Assembly (NCBI GenBank): GCA_033558025.1
Contig: JAUCEF010000010.1
Location: 2,711,536-2,775,535 of the forward strand
Length of the DNA: 64,000 nucleotides
Source of the DNA: Phytophthora sp. 'mugwort'
Lineage: Eukaryota; Oomycota; Peronosporomycetes; Peronosporales; Peronosporaceae
Reading direction: 5' to 3'
In this document: one piece after another, positions 43,951 through 56,450 of the stretch
Layout of the letters: every line of letters starts with the position of its first letter
Position numbering within the stretch: position 1 is the first letter of the stretch
Notes under the pieces: generated by a model
Database searches by the model: none
Seen by the model: only the letters and a program-made list of their open reading frames with translations
Told to the model about the DNA's origin: nothing
Made by a program: the position numbers and the translations under genes

Positions 43951-45107
43951 GTCCGCATGGGATTTGCGTCAGGCGAGACCGCAGTACTCGCGGCGTGGAG
44001 ATGGTGGCGCCATTCGCGTTAACACCTCTCCTTTCTGGTTGTTTATATCTATTGTCCCTCGCCTACGTGTTTTTATAGCATAAAAATCTATAGTCGAGCC
44101 CAGACGAAAACTAGCGGTCGTATTCACTGTTGTGCCAACATTTTAACAGGTTAACATCCCCTGCTCAACCGAGACCACGTTCTGCTGTCCACATATGGTC
44201 ACCAGCCGTTCCTCCCCTCTCCATTCCACGCGCACGCGTGCGACTTCCACGCCGACTCGTGGTCGAGGTCAATGTCGACCCCCTCGTTGTCTCGAGACTA
44301 TGCGCGTCGACTCGCACCATGCCCGTGGTCTCAGGCCGGTCGATTGCGCCGCCGGCTGCGACAGAGACGCTTGCAAGACTGGTCGCGATGTTCGTCTCCC
44401 CTGTAGCTCGTGTATTTCCCCCGGATCCGACCACCGGTCACGTAGTGCACGCACTGCACGCGGCTTCCGAACGTCAAGACCAAGATCAAGGCGCCGGCGA
44501 TCGACAGTGCGTCCCTCGTTATTTCTCCCGCGGTCGCTCATGCAGTGCTTCTGATCGAGACCGGAGTCGCTTGCCGTCACCGCTCAAGCGTAGCCGTTCT
44601 GCCCGCGGTCGATCGCGAAGGCGATCCCGCTCTCGCTCGCGGTTACCCTTCCGGCCGCCGAGCGGACGATGCATGAACTGCAGCTTGCGCAGCTCGAAAG
44701 CGTCGCCCGCGTCGTATCATAAACCGGAAAATGAGCCGGATGTAAATCGGTGTTCACCACGACGATATAACCGCGACGCTAGCGATTTCGACCCCAAACC
44801 AAGCGACCCCGAGTCTGAATACTACGCGACGAAATGGAAGATTCACGGGAGATGGTGGAGATACTGCCGTACGGCGCCAAAGCAGACCGCAAGAACATCA
44901 CAACCACCCTGCCCGACAATTTTGGCTCCGGCGCGAGAGTGTTTGTACGCAAGCTCGACTATCCCGATAGTGCACGCCCAAATCACCATCCAACGGCGGT
45001 TCACAGAGCTGTAAAAGAAAGGCCACTTCTACGCTACGCTCTCAGGCGACGCCACCGACTGGGAGCTCGCGTTCAGCTAGGCGGAGCCAACTGCCACGCT
45101 CGAGCAC

Positions 45108-45800
45108 ATGTACGAGGCGTTCATTGAAGTATTCGACTGCAGCCTGACGGAACAAGACGTCATAGCGGCACCCATCAAGGAGATCAAATATCCCGCCAAA
45201 ACTTATCGACAGTACGCGTACAGTCTTATGCACATTGCCGACTCGCTTTCCGGCGATATCGACGTTCGCCACAATGCGGCTCGAGCTCTGCATTCGTTCA
45301 TCACCCGAGCGTACCCAGCCAACGCCAAGTTCCTCAGGTCACTCGCGAACACCAAGTCAAGCCAACCGATATGGGAGCTGCATCGCGCGACGCGCGTGTT
45401 GATCGATCTCGGCAGCGATGACCAACGCAAACCTCGCGGACGCCACTCGGACAGCACGACACTGTCGGTGACCCGAAACAGGCAAGAGGCGCAGCGATGG
45501 TGGCAAGCGTTGAGCGCAAGCGCAGGCACAAGCCGCATGGTGGACGAGGCGACTGGTCCGGACGCGGCGGCAGTGGTCGAGGTGGTCGAGGTGGTCGCGG
45601 CGGTAGCGGTGGAGGCCGCTCACCGTCACGGCGTTCACACATTCGACCGCGCCATCATGTCCAGCGATACTGCACACTCAGTGCTACAACTGCAACAACT
45701 ACGGTCACTACGCCTCTGGCTGTCCCGAGCCACAACGGAACGCCAGTGGAGAACAATTACGCGCCCATGTCGCGGTGGTGGTAGCCAAGCCTCGGTGTGA
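45108..45800 (+). pseudogene. Gag with CCHC knuckle of the third Copia
   Basis: The frame 45108-45800 starts MYEAFIEVFDCSLTEQDVIA and encodes a retrotransposon capsid (YRQYAYSLMHIADSLSG, ITRAYPANAKFLRSL). A frameshift then leads to an Arg/Gly-rich stretch and the zinc knuckle CYNCNNYGHYASGC at 45682-45723 (C-X2-C-X4-H-X4-C), which packages RNA. After the knuckle the sequence continues into a protease-like region (FSWTLENRFYVTGPTDNL, VHVTVANGRAI), but the catalytic DSG is not intact. Non-functional. Confidence 0.65.
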
Positions 45801-46169
45801 GGTGTTGGCGTCGGATGGAACCAAGTTCTCTTGGACTCTAGAGAATCGTTTTATGTGACTGGCCCCACTGACAACCTGACAAACACGCGCGAGGTCTCGT
45901 CTCCGGTGCACGTCACAGTTGCCAATGGTCGAGCAATCTCAGAACAAATTCGCAAACAATTGTGAGTGATGGACGCGGTCGTTCCAAATACCAAGGGATC
46001 ACAATTCCAAACGTCTGTCAAGTGCCGGGTCTCTCAGTGACATTCGCTCGGTGCCCCAATTGATCCAGTCCGGCAACGGTGCGATTCGACGGCAACGAGT
46101 GGAGCGTCACGAAGGGCAAGCGCCGGCGTCTGGTTCTCCTGGCGAGAACACAATGGGATCTACCAGGTA

Positions 46170-47815
46170 GTGACGCTGGCGGGCCAGTTTGCCCCGCCCC
46201 TGGCCCTCGCTTTCGTTGCGGCTCTGCGAAAACTGTCGCTTCTTGAGGTGCACAAGCGTCTGGGTCACCTTAACTTCGACGATTGTCGGCGCCTCGCTCT
46301 ATGCACCACCGTCACCGGAGTGACGCTCGAGCGCGTACAAGTGCCGCCGAAGTGCACGTCCTGCGCTACCGCAAAGGCAGCAATAGCGACCGCGCCGTCG
46401 GCCAGTACCAGCACCTCTGTGGCGGCAGACGCTGTATGTCACATACGCCAGAGCGGGCCATAGGGCAAGTCTTACCTCGGCAATCTGTATTACATGGTCG
46501 CCTTGTGGCGGGGGTATGTCAAGGTGTACGGGTTGAAGGCCATGATGAAGAGGATGTGCGAAACGACGAGTTCCTACGATTCGTTGAACGCCAAGCCAGC
46601 GTATTACTCTCTGATCTCACGGTGATCCGCACACATGGCGGCACTGATTAAAAGGACAAGACTCTCTGCACCTGGTCGCGGCTGAAGTCGTGCGCCACCG
46701 ACACACTACTGCGTATCGCAGCAGCCAAAATGGTGTGGCTGGGCGCGCCATCCGCACGATTACAGAGCTGGCGGCGGCAATGATGATCGAGTCGCGCCTG
46801 CCGCACTACTTGTAGGATGACGCACTCACGCACGCAGCGTACATCCGGAACCGAACCCAAGCGCGGCCAGTCACAGTCCACACCATAAGCTGTTCGGGTT
46901 GACACCCGATCTCAGCAAGCCCACGGCATTCGGCCAATCCAGGGTCGTGCGCACGGCCGAGGAGGTTCGGAACAAACATTTTCGGTTCTTCGGGCGCGGT
47001 GAGGTCGGTGCGGGTTTTCGTTGGTCACGCGGAGGAAATCAAGGGATACCGCGTGTATATTCCTTGTACGGTCGCTCTATCAAGAGGGCGACCGACTTCG
47101 CCGTGCTCGCCGCCCAGATCTATTACGAGGTCGTTCTGAACGACGAAGCTCCAGCGCTGACGCCAGAAGGGGAGTGATGAGGAGGAGTATGTCGATGCGA
47201 TCGTGGACACGGCGGTGCTTGCGCATACAACCAGCAACAACCAAGACCCACGCCAAATGCGGGAAGTGGCATCGATCTTGCGCAACGCCAGTTTGCCAAA
47301 CGAGGCACTTGACAACGCCAAAGGGACAACGGCGTTCACTGAGCGCAGGCGGTCGGAACGACAGACCGCACGCGAGATCTCAGTGTACCTGTGCTTAGCG
47401 GAGGTGATCAGCGAGCCGTTAACCATGGCCGAGACCAAGTGCTGCCCGAGTGGGAGCAGTGGGCGCGGAACTTCGTGTCGAGATCGCCGCTCTCAAGGAC
47501 AACAATATGTTCACGCTCGTCGATCCGCCGCCGGATGCTCACATTTTGAACAGCACCGTGCAGTTTAGGCTAAAAACAGGCCTCAGGATGATCAGATCCT
47601 ACTGTTTTAAGGATAGAGTCTGCGCTCGAGGAGATCTTCAAATGTACATGGTGGACTTCATGAAAACCCACGCGCCAGTCGCTGACCTCGCGTGCATGCG
47701 CGTGCTCATCTGCTTGCAGCGAAAATTAAGATGACCATCTGCCAAGGCGACGTAGCCTCCGCATATTTCAAGGCTGACGTGAAAGAGACCATTTATGTCC
47801 GATAGGTCAAAGGTC
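46170..47815 (+). pseudogene. Integrase and RT start of the third Copia, broken
   Basis: GAG-pre-integrase is well preserved at 46235-46385 (LEVHKRLGHLNFDDCRRLAL, CTSCATAKA). Integrase is reduced to pieces; near 46899-46990 LTPDLSKP resembles the usual LFG-KPDLS segment. The C-terminal VVLNDEAPALTPEGE ends at 47177. RT begins near 47440 (CCPEWEQWARN) and continues to QGDVASAYFKADVKETIYVR at 47740-47810, RT motif A with its Asp, followed by a TAG and loss of similarity. No YVDD box remains. Confidence 0.6.
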
Positions 47816-49895
47816 TTCTTGTGCTCCTTCGACTCTCAAAGCAGCACACTATCTCGCGTAATACCCCCATCTTGGTCCACCTACTTCTTGTACATCCCGT
47901 TCACTGATTCGTTCAGATGATGATTGTAGTATCGGTTGCTCTCCGTTGCAACACGCCGCCATATTCATGGGGGGAGGGCATGAAAAAAATATAGTTGCAA
48001 ATGTGACTCCGCCCTTTCGAGCACAGTATCAGTTGGACCGTACCCTCCGTCGTACAACCCAGGATAACCTCAGGAAGTGTTCCAGCATCTAGAAGAACAA
48101 TACAACATCATGCATGTTATATATGAAACCTGTCGTAAAGATGAGCTCACCTTAAAGCCACCCGTCCACTCGCATCGTCTTCAGCGCGTTCTCGTCCTGT
48201 GCGAGAGCCTCCATCTCGTCCGGCGCCAACGTATTCCAATTCGTAGCAGTCGTTGCCCAGTCACGAGGTAGCTTATTAATCGCAGCTTTCAGCTGCTTCC
48301 GCTGAAGCTCACGCTGCTGTCGCTTTTTCTCTTGAAGATGAGTCCTCACTGTCCAAACCTCTATCACTTTTGCCCGAAAAATCATCTGCCTCATCAGGCC
48401 CACCACTCTCGGCCAGCAATGATTCTTCAGCCTCCAAATCTCCCGCAGCCACCCTTCGTCTCAACGTACCAGTTATCCGAGTCTGCATCATATGCGAATC
48501 CAACACTTCGGTACAATCACTACGAGTAATGGAACCAACGTGATCTGCCGTTACGGCTATAACATCATCACGTCCTTCAGCTTCCGCCAACCCCATACTA
48601 AGAGCCCTATAAAGCGTAGCGTACGTGTCAACCAACAACGTCAACAAGTTAGAACATGTTACTCATCATGAAAGAATACATACCTGAATGCAGGCCGCGG
48701 TGTCTGTATTGCCGACCGTTCTTCAGTTACTTTGACATCCACTATTGACACAGTGACACAATCACACAAACAACAGCATGAAAATCCGACGACGTCTATA
48801 CACCATGAAAAGTGTACCCACCTGTACACACCACGTGCAGCTTCTACCGTTTATACGCTCTCGTCGTCAGCATCCCCATCCCCATCAGTTTCTGCAACAT
48901 GAGGACTCGTCTTCTACTTCGCCTTCTTCGAAGAAGACGAGTTCAGAGGCGCTTTCCTCTTGCTGGACCTTTGCCCATGCAGCACTTGCTACTGCGCCGA
49001 TCGTCTTTCGTTGGACCTGAGCAAGCGCCGCTTCGTGAGCATAGCACCACGGTGTCCTTCGTCTGCCATCCGCACTTACCCACTCGTCTTTGCAGTTGAG
49101 CGCTCGCTGGCTGCTGCCTTCGCGCGATCAACAGCCCCCGCCTCTTTGGCCTGTTTCTCCTCCTTCTCCTTGGCAGCCACCTGCCGTTTCGTCACGTTCT
49201 TCTGTTGCAGGGCGCCTTCTTGCCTCTGTCTGTCGTCGGCTTGGCGGGGCGCTTACCTGTCGCCCCAACCTTTCTGCCCTTCGTCTGCCTCCTCCTCCAG
49301 ACGGCCCTTTATACGCTTCATTGCAGCAGCAATGTACGATGCCGCTTTGCCGGTATGCGGTCAAAGAGGAGTTGCGGATGGCTTCCACAAGGCACCGCTG
49401 TCTTCACCCTCTCCGTGCCGGCCGCGTCCACAACCGCCCCGTGGCCCGCCACCCTCTCCGTGTTCGCCGCGTCCCCACCCGACCCCGCTCTCGGCTGCTC
49501 TTCTCCGAAACCAGCGTCCATCTCTCTTAACCCATCCAAGTACGCGCGATACTCTACCATAATGTCCTTTCGGTCTGCTACGGATCGTCCCTCCAGCCGG
49601 GCCACAAAGTTATCGTGGTCGCGGCGATTCTCGCGCTGTGCCGCTACCTCTCTCATTCTGGTTGTTTCTAGAATGAGAGAGATGGCGGCTTCGCAGTCAT
49701 GAATCCACGTGTCTCATCGCAAAATAGCAATCATTACCAACGCCTTTTTGTGTAATGTTAAGAACCCTTCTCTGCGCTTCTTACAGCCGAGTCCCGTGCA
49801 TTCCAATGTCTATAACATGTTGTATGTACAACATGCTCGGAAAAGAGACATCATGCGCTTTTTCCTCGCATGTAGTCAAATATAACACCTGAGTC

Positions 49896-49912
49896 GGGGG
49901 GGGGGGGGGGGG
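49896..49912 (+). repeat. Poly-G tract (17 G)
   Basis: Seventeen consecutive G residues flanked by GAGTC and TAAGG. It is a second example of the tract at 19898-19917, but with no visible recombinase gene beside it. Confidence 0.9.
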
Positions 49913-51352
49913 TAAGGAGCTATTGCCCTTCACCCAGTGCTACGGTACTTTCATTCGGAAGTGCGTTTCGGAACCAGCTATATTGCTCTGAACGGATCTC
50001 AGCCTTGTGCGAGGATCCCATCGAAGCTATTACTGCTCATAATTGGACCGCTGGTCCACGCAATACGGCTAAAAGAGCCGCTCGCCTTGATGTGGCACGG
50101 ACGGACCGTCGTCCTGCTGCTATAATCGGTATGCGGCGTGTTCGCGAAGGTACATTTCGCGCTTGTTCATTCGTCCTGTAATAGGTCACGGAGTCCTGAG
50201 GCCGGGATACGACAGGAGGCAGACGACGAAGTAGTTGCTGACGCACGAAGTCAGGCAGCTGCAGACAGGTGCACGATGGCGAAGCGACTGATTGGCAGCA
50301 TTTCACTAGGAAGATCGCACACACGAGAACCTGCTGCAGAAACGACCAGAGGAATGGCTGGCGGCAAACGAGCTATATGGTCACAAGATTCCCAGTTTCA
50401 GGATACGAAGTGCGGCGGGGAAGCCGGGCGAGCCAAAGGGTTGAGAAGGTAGTAGGAACGGGGCGTGGTGAAGGGCGTAGCAGGGAAGCAATTCCGGACC
50501 TACCGCAAAGCGTGGAGGAGGTCGTAGCAGGAAATCTTATTACAATTTATAACAAAGAAGTGAGGAGAAGGACGTAGCGGGGAAGATAGCTCGGATCTAG
50601 AGAGCGGCACGTTGGAGACGAGTGAGTCGTGCGAGAGCAGCGCGGGGAGTGCACACCGATAGTAGATTCGTGTGTCCCTGAGTTGCGGCGTAAGAAGCCA
50701 GTGTGCACCGAGTGACGGGGCCGGCGTTGCCGCAGTATAGCTTTAGTGTCGCGAGTAAGTCGGTGGCGGTTAAAGAAGATAGTACCAATCGGTGGCTGTC
50801 AGTAGCGGCATCCCGGCGCAGATTAATCGAGCTCAACCTTTGTCAGCCATTTACGAGTTGAGTTTCGTAGCACTCCTAGTGGAGCGCACTGAGCTTACGA
50901 CCAAACCCGCCGTACAAAGTACACTAGACACGTTACAGGGTGGTCATAAGAGTCAGATCTAAGAACTGACAGTACCAACAGCGCAATCCCATCCGGAAAA
51001 CCGATGGCAAGAACGACGACGACGACGATTGGAATGGTGGCGCGGTCGCCAGCATGCGATGATTTTGGGTGCGACAGCACCACTGCCAACACTATTAGTG
51101 TGACGGAGGTCACACGCATCCTGGCCTAAGAAAATCAGCTTCTAACCGAGACAGACGCTCTGCGTCTCTGTCTAATTTTTGCATGGAAAAAGCCTGGCTC
51201 CGTGGGACGGAATTCCCACGACTTGCGAACTTCTAGGTTAGATTTAAACTGAGCCTATATTAACATGCTCATAATTTCCTACTTACTGTAAAATGCCTAA
51301 TTAATGCATCCATTAAGTCACCAGTTTATCAACGGGTGGTCCTCAAGCCATT

Positions 51353-51450
51353 GTGCGATTCCTACCTGAAGATGTCTCTCGCCTAAGTGCGATCCGTACC
51401 TAATGGTGTGTCTCTCCCCTAGGTACGATCCATACCTAGTGTATGGTCGT
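51353..51450 (+). repeat. Three imperfect 30-36 bp tandem units
   Basis: TGCGATTCCTACCTGAAGAT, TGCGATCCGTACCTAATGGT and TACGATCCATACCTAGTGTA each start a similar unit in direct succession. Divergence is moderate, so this is an old short minisatellite or part of an LTR. Confidence 0.6.
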
Positions 51451-52273
51451 CCCATATTGTGTGACTACACAAAGTGTTCATGAATCATCCACCAGAGTCA
51501 CACCCCATCACAATCAGCAATAAAGACAGAAATATCAGAAGCAGCCCGGCCGATGGCGCAGCGGAAACGACGGCATCACACGATGTAATGGGAGCAGAAC
51601 AGCCACCACATCAGAAACAGGGCAGGTGAGGCAACTACCAACCCCGTGGCAGCGACAACGAACAACGTGAATAACACGACATCAGCGGAGGGTGAAACTA
51701 CCGCTCGGGACGATGCTACATCAGGTTTTGGTGGCGATCACGAGACCTGACACACGCGTTGATCACATCAAGGCGACGTAAACAGGGATCCTATAGCATC
51801 ACCCACAGCAGCAATGGTAGCAGCGACAGCACGACCAAGAACACCACCATACCAGCAGCAGCCACAGCAATAGTATCGGTACGGAACACACTGCTGCTGT
51901 TGTTGCTGCTGCCCGAGTCCGGTACCCCCAGCAGCATCCGCGGCCACAGGCGAGAAGGAACACCTCCAGCTCCAGTACCAGGTCCAGATGGGCGACGATG
52001 GCAGTGGCGATAATGATGGTGACGACAAATACGGGAGCGGCCCTGATGACGACGGCTCGAGCTTGACGGGGGCGACGACGAGGTACGAGCAGCAGCGCGA
52101 CCAAGAAGTCGACACGAACGACGGGCGGTAAGCAGAGGAGAAGTATGAAAGACCTTGGACTCCACACTTTTACACCCTCGCCCAAGGTGACCGTTTCAAC
52201 CGCGACGACTTAGATTTACAAGGTGCAGCGCGACCAGAACGCGGAAAATGGACAGATTCATAACTATATTACG

Positions 52274-52322
52274 GTAAGGTTTAGTGTTTAGTCGTTTAGG
52301 CTTTAGGTTTTAGTGTTTAGGA
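52274..52322 (+). repeat. Interstitial telomere-like tract
   Basis: Seven spaced TTTAG motifs in about 49 bp (GGTTTAGTGTTTAGTCGTTT, then AGGCTTTAGGTTTTAGTGTTTAGG). They are in the same orientation as the terminal TTTAGGG array but degenerate. It lies about 6 kb inside the first clean telomeric repeats. Confidence 0.65.
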
Positions 52323-52403
52323 AAACGTCAATAGCTGTATGCAGTTGAAACGTTTTGTCAGAGTGGTAGAATACGTCAGTTGTGTATGCCAGGTTGTCAG
52401 TAA

Positions 52404-53310
52404 TGGCAGTACGTGAGTTCCTTCAATCACGCCGCAACGTTTATGAAAGAGATGGAAATGGTTGTCAATATGAATGGATATTGGCTGACAGGATTCTGAC
52501 CCAAACCCTCCTAAACTCGGAGTTGGTATTCAGTGTCGTATTGTGGCAAGTCGGTTTCAAGCAGTTTATGGTCCAGTAACGGATATCCCGGCTGAGGGAC
52601 AGCAGTGGATGTCGACATTGGTGACATTGCGGAATACAGTGAATCGGGCAAAATCGAGGCTCTACGCGTTGGTATGGCATTTTGCTCAGCTACTACAGCC
52701 CTACATGCTGTTCAGGACAATACTCTGGCTCAAGGAAATGCAGTGAAGGTCATGCGAAGCGGTATGCACCCGATTATTGGTTGTACTTCCAACAACTATG
52801 ATTTCGCGGTACGGGGCACCGCGAACAGAGACCCGACTAGACGTATGACCGTGGTATATTTCATCGATAGCATGAACCACTTGATCTCTGTGTCAAGCGC
52901 TACCCCCAACCGACGTCAGATCGCAGAGCTGCCCATGTTTGCCAGCGCTGTTCGAGCCAATGTCTTTATATCAGCACCAAATCTGACAGAGCAGATTCAA
53001 TCCCGGGATGATTTTTTTTCTGAAAGAAGCGCAAAAACTTCCAGCCAGACAGGAATTTAATGAAGTCGGTGCTAACGAACTTGCCCGGTCGTACCGAAAA
53101 CTCCAACGCTACCTTTCGCAGGTCGATGAAATGAACCATAGGAGCGTCACCTTTGCCGTACAAGACTTAGAAGGGCGTTTTAAGCGAGACATCGTGATCG
53201 TAAAGCTGTTTCCGGATGCTGTGGCGGCACGTCAGGCTGTGGTTGGGATTGAATACAGTCGTTCAAAATGCCTTTGGCACAGTAAAGTGCAAATGCATCT
53301 AGTTTGTTAA
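52404..53310 (+). pseudogene. Unknown broken protein gene
   Basis: Several successive plus frames look like one protein broken by three frameshifts. It begins MAVREFLQSRRNVYERDGNG (52404), continues IEALRVGMAFCSATTALHAV, VMRSGMHPIIGCTSNNYDFA and RRMTVVYFIDSMNHLISVSS, then EVGANELARSYRKLQRYLSQ and RDIVIVKLFPDAVAARQAVV. It ends with TAA at 53308. Composition is that of a globular protein without repeats. I recognise no family. It could be a host gene remnant or an ORF of an unknown element. The interstitial telomere-like tract lies just upstream. Confidence 0.35.
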
Positions 53311-53935
53311 CATGGAAATGTGCGCAACTTGACTATTGCATTTGTGTTAGTGGAGGTAGAAGATGCTCGTAACTAAAGTTCTTCTTCTTGCGTTACGACG
53401 ACATGGGGACGGATATGACGGAATACCGATGCTTTGTGACCGAAGTGCCGCTCTTATTTATGTCACAATGAGTATATAACTAAAGCGGAAGTACTGCACT
53501 CTTCACATCATTCGAAACGTTCTCGCACGGTTTCGCAAGTTTACTCGCAGTCACATAAGGCTAGTATGGGCTTTACAAATGCATGAGACAGAGAATCTAT
53601 ACAAAAGTCGCTTGGAGTGAATGGGTTTGGAACTGGGGTCGGAGGTAAAAAAAAAACTACATGAGTGAAATCCCACCGGTACGTTGATGTGTCTACGCCA
53701 ACATAGGTGTTTTGCCGCTGTATGGATGTCGAACTCTACTTTTGTTGAGAGCGTATACGGATCTCCGCTAGTGGAAAGTACTAGCGCTCTAGGCGCCCCT
53801 ACGCAGAAGCGGGGCCATGGTTGGGTCTACTGGTAAGGTGGCCCACCTCCGCTACCCTCCGGTGGGTATTGAGTACACGTAGTAAATACTAACTAACTTT
53901 TAGAGTGTAATTCGAAGAATGTCTATTTTGTGTAT

Positions 53936-55300
53936 CTACGAAGTCTCCGTGTCGAAAATCTTTCTATAGACGATGTTTTGCGTGTGTAGTCTTCCACCCT
54001 CATCGATAGCCTCTAGATCCACAGCAATCTTGATCGCTTTCCTTGAATTCACTCTGGACAGCGCCACATACAGTTGCCCATGCGCGAACACTGGCGATTC
54101 CAGGTAGAAGCCTACGTGGTGGGAGAGACTTACCTGCGCCTTGTTGATGGTCATAGCAAATACCGGTGCCACTGGAAACTGTTTGCGCCGGATTTTGAAC
54201 GAAAACGCTTTGCCATTGTTCTCTGTGTAAAAGATAATTCGCGGGATGAAGACTCTTCTACCTCTAGAAGGCCTCGACATTATACTCGCCTCAATACTGC
54301 GTTCGCGCAATGACACACTCATAGCCTAGTTCCGTTGCACAGACCTGCATCGCTGTTCAGGTTCCGGATCATGATGATCGGAGACCCCACCTTTAAAACA
54401 ATCCGATGCGGTGGAATACCCGAGAAGTTGAGGGAGTTCAAGAACTCCTGCTCAAACATGTTTGTGTCTGCAACTCCTTCCAGTATGCCGACTGAAAGGT
54501 TCTCTTTCGTCGACCCAGTGAGACGCTCAGCGGCGAAACCGTTGATCCGCTTAACAATTGCGTTGGGATGGCGCCAGAATGGCCCTCTCAACGAAGTTTA
54601 GTCGGGAAAATTGTCATCCTCAACACCGTGGGTACACTGCGTCTATGAGAGCTTTAATGTTGCGAGATCGTCGGTGCGTCTTCAGCTTCGTCTAAATCTT
54701 GAGGGTCGCATCCCACTCACGGGGTAGGAGATTGAAGTTTTGAGGCGGTTCCATCTCCTCATCATCTTCAGATTCTTCATACATCTCCGGGGTAGACCCT
54801 CTCGCCCGAGGAATGACGTACATACCGCAAGGAAGGCATATGTCATTGTCACCCATCTCCTCGTTGACTGCTACCGACCCTCACCTAGAATAAGTGAGGG
54901 TCGGTTTCTGCCTGCGTAGCGTCCTTGCACACTGGTAGGATCTGGCGATGATCCCCGGTGAACACCATAACCTTTCCTCCGAACGGTCCCATCTCGTTCT
55001 TCATAAGATCACGAAACGTATTATCCACAGCTTCAAACACGCGCGATCCATCATCGCCTCGTCCCAGATAAGCAAACCGCCTTACTAAATCAGCCCAGCT
55101 TTCTGACTTTGCCAAGAAAGGGTGCACGTAGAAAACTCCGATAGCTTCAGCGGTATACGAAACGTCGAATGGGTGGTGTAACCCCCAGTCAACAGGGTTG
55201 CTGCAATTTCACTGGACGCAACGGCTATAGCAAACTTTGGTTGCATGCGCACGTTGGCGAGTAACTGCTCAAGCAGAAAAGCCTTTCCGGCCACACCTGG
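53936..55300 (-). pseudogene. Helitron PIF1-like helicase, broken
   Basis: Conserved pieces in order: FLLEQLLANVRMQPKFAIAV and ASSEIAATLLTGGYTTHSTF with FRIPLKLSEFSTCTL (55085-55290), the region after Walker A; MKNEMGPFGGKVMVFTGDHR and ILPVCKDATQAE (54885-55010), around Walker B and the sensor; HRIVLKVGSPIIMIRNLNSD (54340-54400); and VFAMTINKAQVSLSHHVGFY with AHGQLYVALSRVNSRKAIKI (54010-54140), the last helicase motifs. The Walker A loop itself is altered (expected GxGKTF reads like WPEKLF in its frame), and the usual TINKSQGQT is TINKAQVSL. With several frameshifts the helicase is inactive. It would unwind DNA during rolling-circle transposition. Confidence 0.75.
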
Positions 55301-55688
55301 CCGGGGTCCAGAAAAACAAAGCTTTCTCCCCTAACCGGATGGTTCACACCTCTAATGACTTGGTCGAAACCCTCCCGTTGATTGTTGTTCAGTTGGTCCG
55401 CCTGTTATGCAACATGCTACAATTCTCTTTTCCCGCTGGACGGAGTCGTCCACGTTTAGCGGTTGATATGACGCCGCGCCCATCATATTAACGCAAAAGC
55501 GAATCGATTTCATAAACCGAGGCATGTTGAAAAGTTATAGAAGCTCAGATGGTGCTTGCTGGGATGGCGGAACAAAACCCAATCCGTTGCGACAGCAGCA
55601 ACCGGGTGTTTTTCGCCCGGAAATTTCCACGTCTTGCAGTAGCGACAGAAACGCTCGTTATCGTTAAAGTAGTGTCGTCTACCAGAGA

Positions 55689-56297
55689 CTACATCCAGGT
55701 CGAAGTCTTGTGATACGCCAAATCCTTCTTGTACTGCCGTGCCCGCCGACGAAAGCGTTCGGCCTCTCCCCGACGCTCAATCCGCTCCATCGACAGGACT
55801 TCCCTCCGCGCTCTCTGAGCTGCCAAATCGCAATCCCTTCTCATATGTCCTTCTTCAGCGGTGCGGTTCATTCACCGCTCAGTTTGAGGTGCGGTATCTT
55901 AATCTCTTACCGATCTACGTTCTTCTTCAGCCATTTCGCTGCACCAACGGGTAGTAGAAGCGACGTTTTGTTCTCGCGCCAGAAGTAGTCGGTCCACCGG
56001 TAGCCTCTTCCGTCTAGCTCTCACTCGATCTGCATCAGCTTCTCTGTCGCGGGTTACCTGAGATTCCGAGCGGTTAGCTCTTCGTCGAGCTGCTCTGGCT
56101 CTATCGACGGCGCGTACGCGTTCTAGCTGAGACGATTTCATGTCAACTCTGGAACCCCTAACCCGACGTGCATGAACCGGGGACGCTACAAAAATAGATG
56201 CCTCTCCTATCGCGAAAGACACACGCGCTGTCGAAACGGACTCAACCACAACACCGGCAGGATCACCGAGACGCCGTTCGTAACCACTGCAGGCCAA
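55689..56297 (-). pseudogene. Helitron N-terminal region fragments
   Basis: Arg/Glu-rich minus-strand pieces (VRAVDRARAARRRANRSESQ, then VTRDREADADRVRARRKR at about 56000-56150; LAAQRARREVLSMERIERRG at about 55750-55830) resemble the charged coiled stretch at the start of oomycete Helitron Rep-helicase proteins. No Rep HUH motif is visible. Assignment depends on position upstream of the helicase. Confidence 0.4.
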
Positions 56298-56450
56298 TGT
56301 CGACTCGTTTTCATTTGCCTCAAGTTGGAAGGCCCTAAGGGCTTTCGACAGCCTGGATTTGGTTTGCGTTCGCTTTCTTTTCCGCCACGTTCTTCTTCAG
56401 GGCCCTCCTGTCATGCAGCCTACGAACACGAAACAGAGTAGCGCGACGCG

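Larger units (their letters stand above)
44130..47815 (+). mobile_element. Degraded Copia LTR retrotransposon (third)
   Basis: Gag with zinc knuckle, GAG-pre-integrase, scattered integrase and the start of RT occur in Copia order on plus. The element stops inside RT at about 47815. A Ser/Arg-rich open frame at 44130-45014 (RSRRRSRSRSR) precedes gag and may be its 5' part. No LTR was recognised. Confidence 0.6.
47816..52273. other. Degraded sequence without recognised genes
   Basis: Minus-strand frames at 48309-48647, 48152-48406, 49128-49388 and 49318-49656 are Lys/Glu/Arg-rich and may be pieces of one decayed protein (QEKKRQQRELQRKQLK, AAKEKEEKQAKEAG). No domain is recognised. Around 50600-50840 and 51560-52190 the composition recalls leader and gag regions of retroelements (poly-Q, poly-Leu in alternate frames), but no motif confirms it. 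Confidence 0.3.
53781..56440 (-). mobile_element. Helitron remnant (rolling-circle transposon)
   Basis: Minus-strand PIF1-type helicase pieces run from 55300 to 53936, with N-terminal-region pieces to about 56300. On the minus strand a GC-rich stem (GCCCC, 11-nt loop, GGGGC at 53815-53795), a 10-nt spacer and CTAG at 53784-53781, followed by T, match the Helitron 3'-end rule (hairpin, 10-12 nt, CTRR, insertion before T). The 5' end is not defined; Gypsy gag begins at about 56451. Confidence 0.55.

Noticed and set aside
51759..52185. Overlapping plus and minus frames, including a leucine-rich minus frame at 51799-52185
   Set aside because: Low-complexity CAG/GAC-type repeats keep several frames open at once. 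No domain or start context supports a gene.
54873..54905. Perfect 12-bp hairpin (ACCGACCCTCAC...GTGAGGGTCGGT) inside the Helitron helicase remnant
   Set aside because: No CTRR end follows on either strand, so it is not a second Helitron terminus. It could be chance or a repair palindrome.
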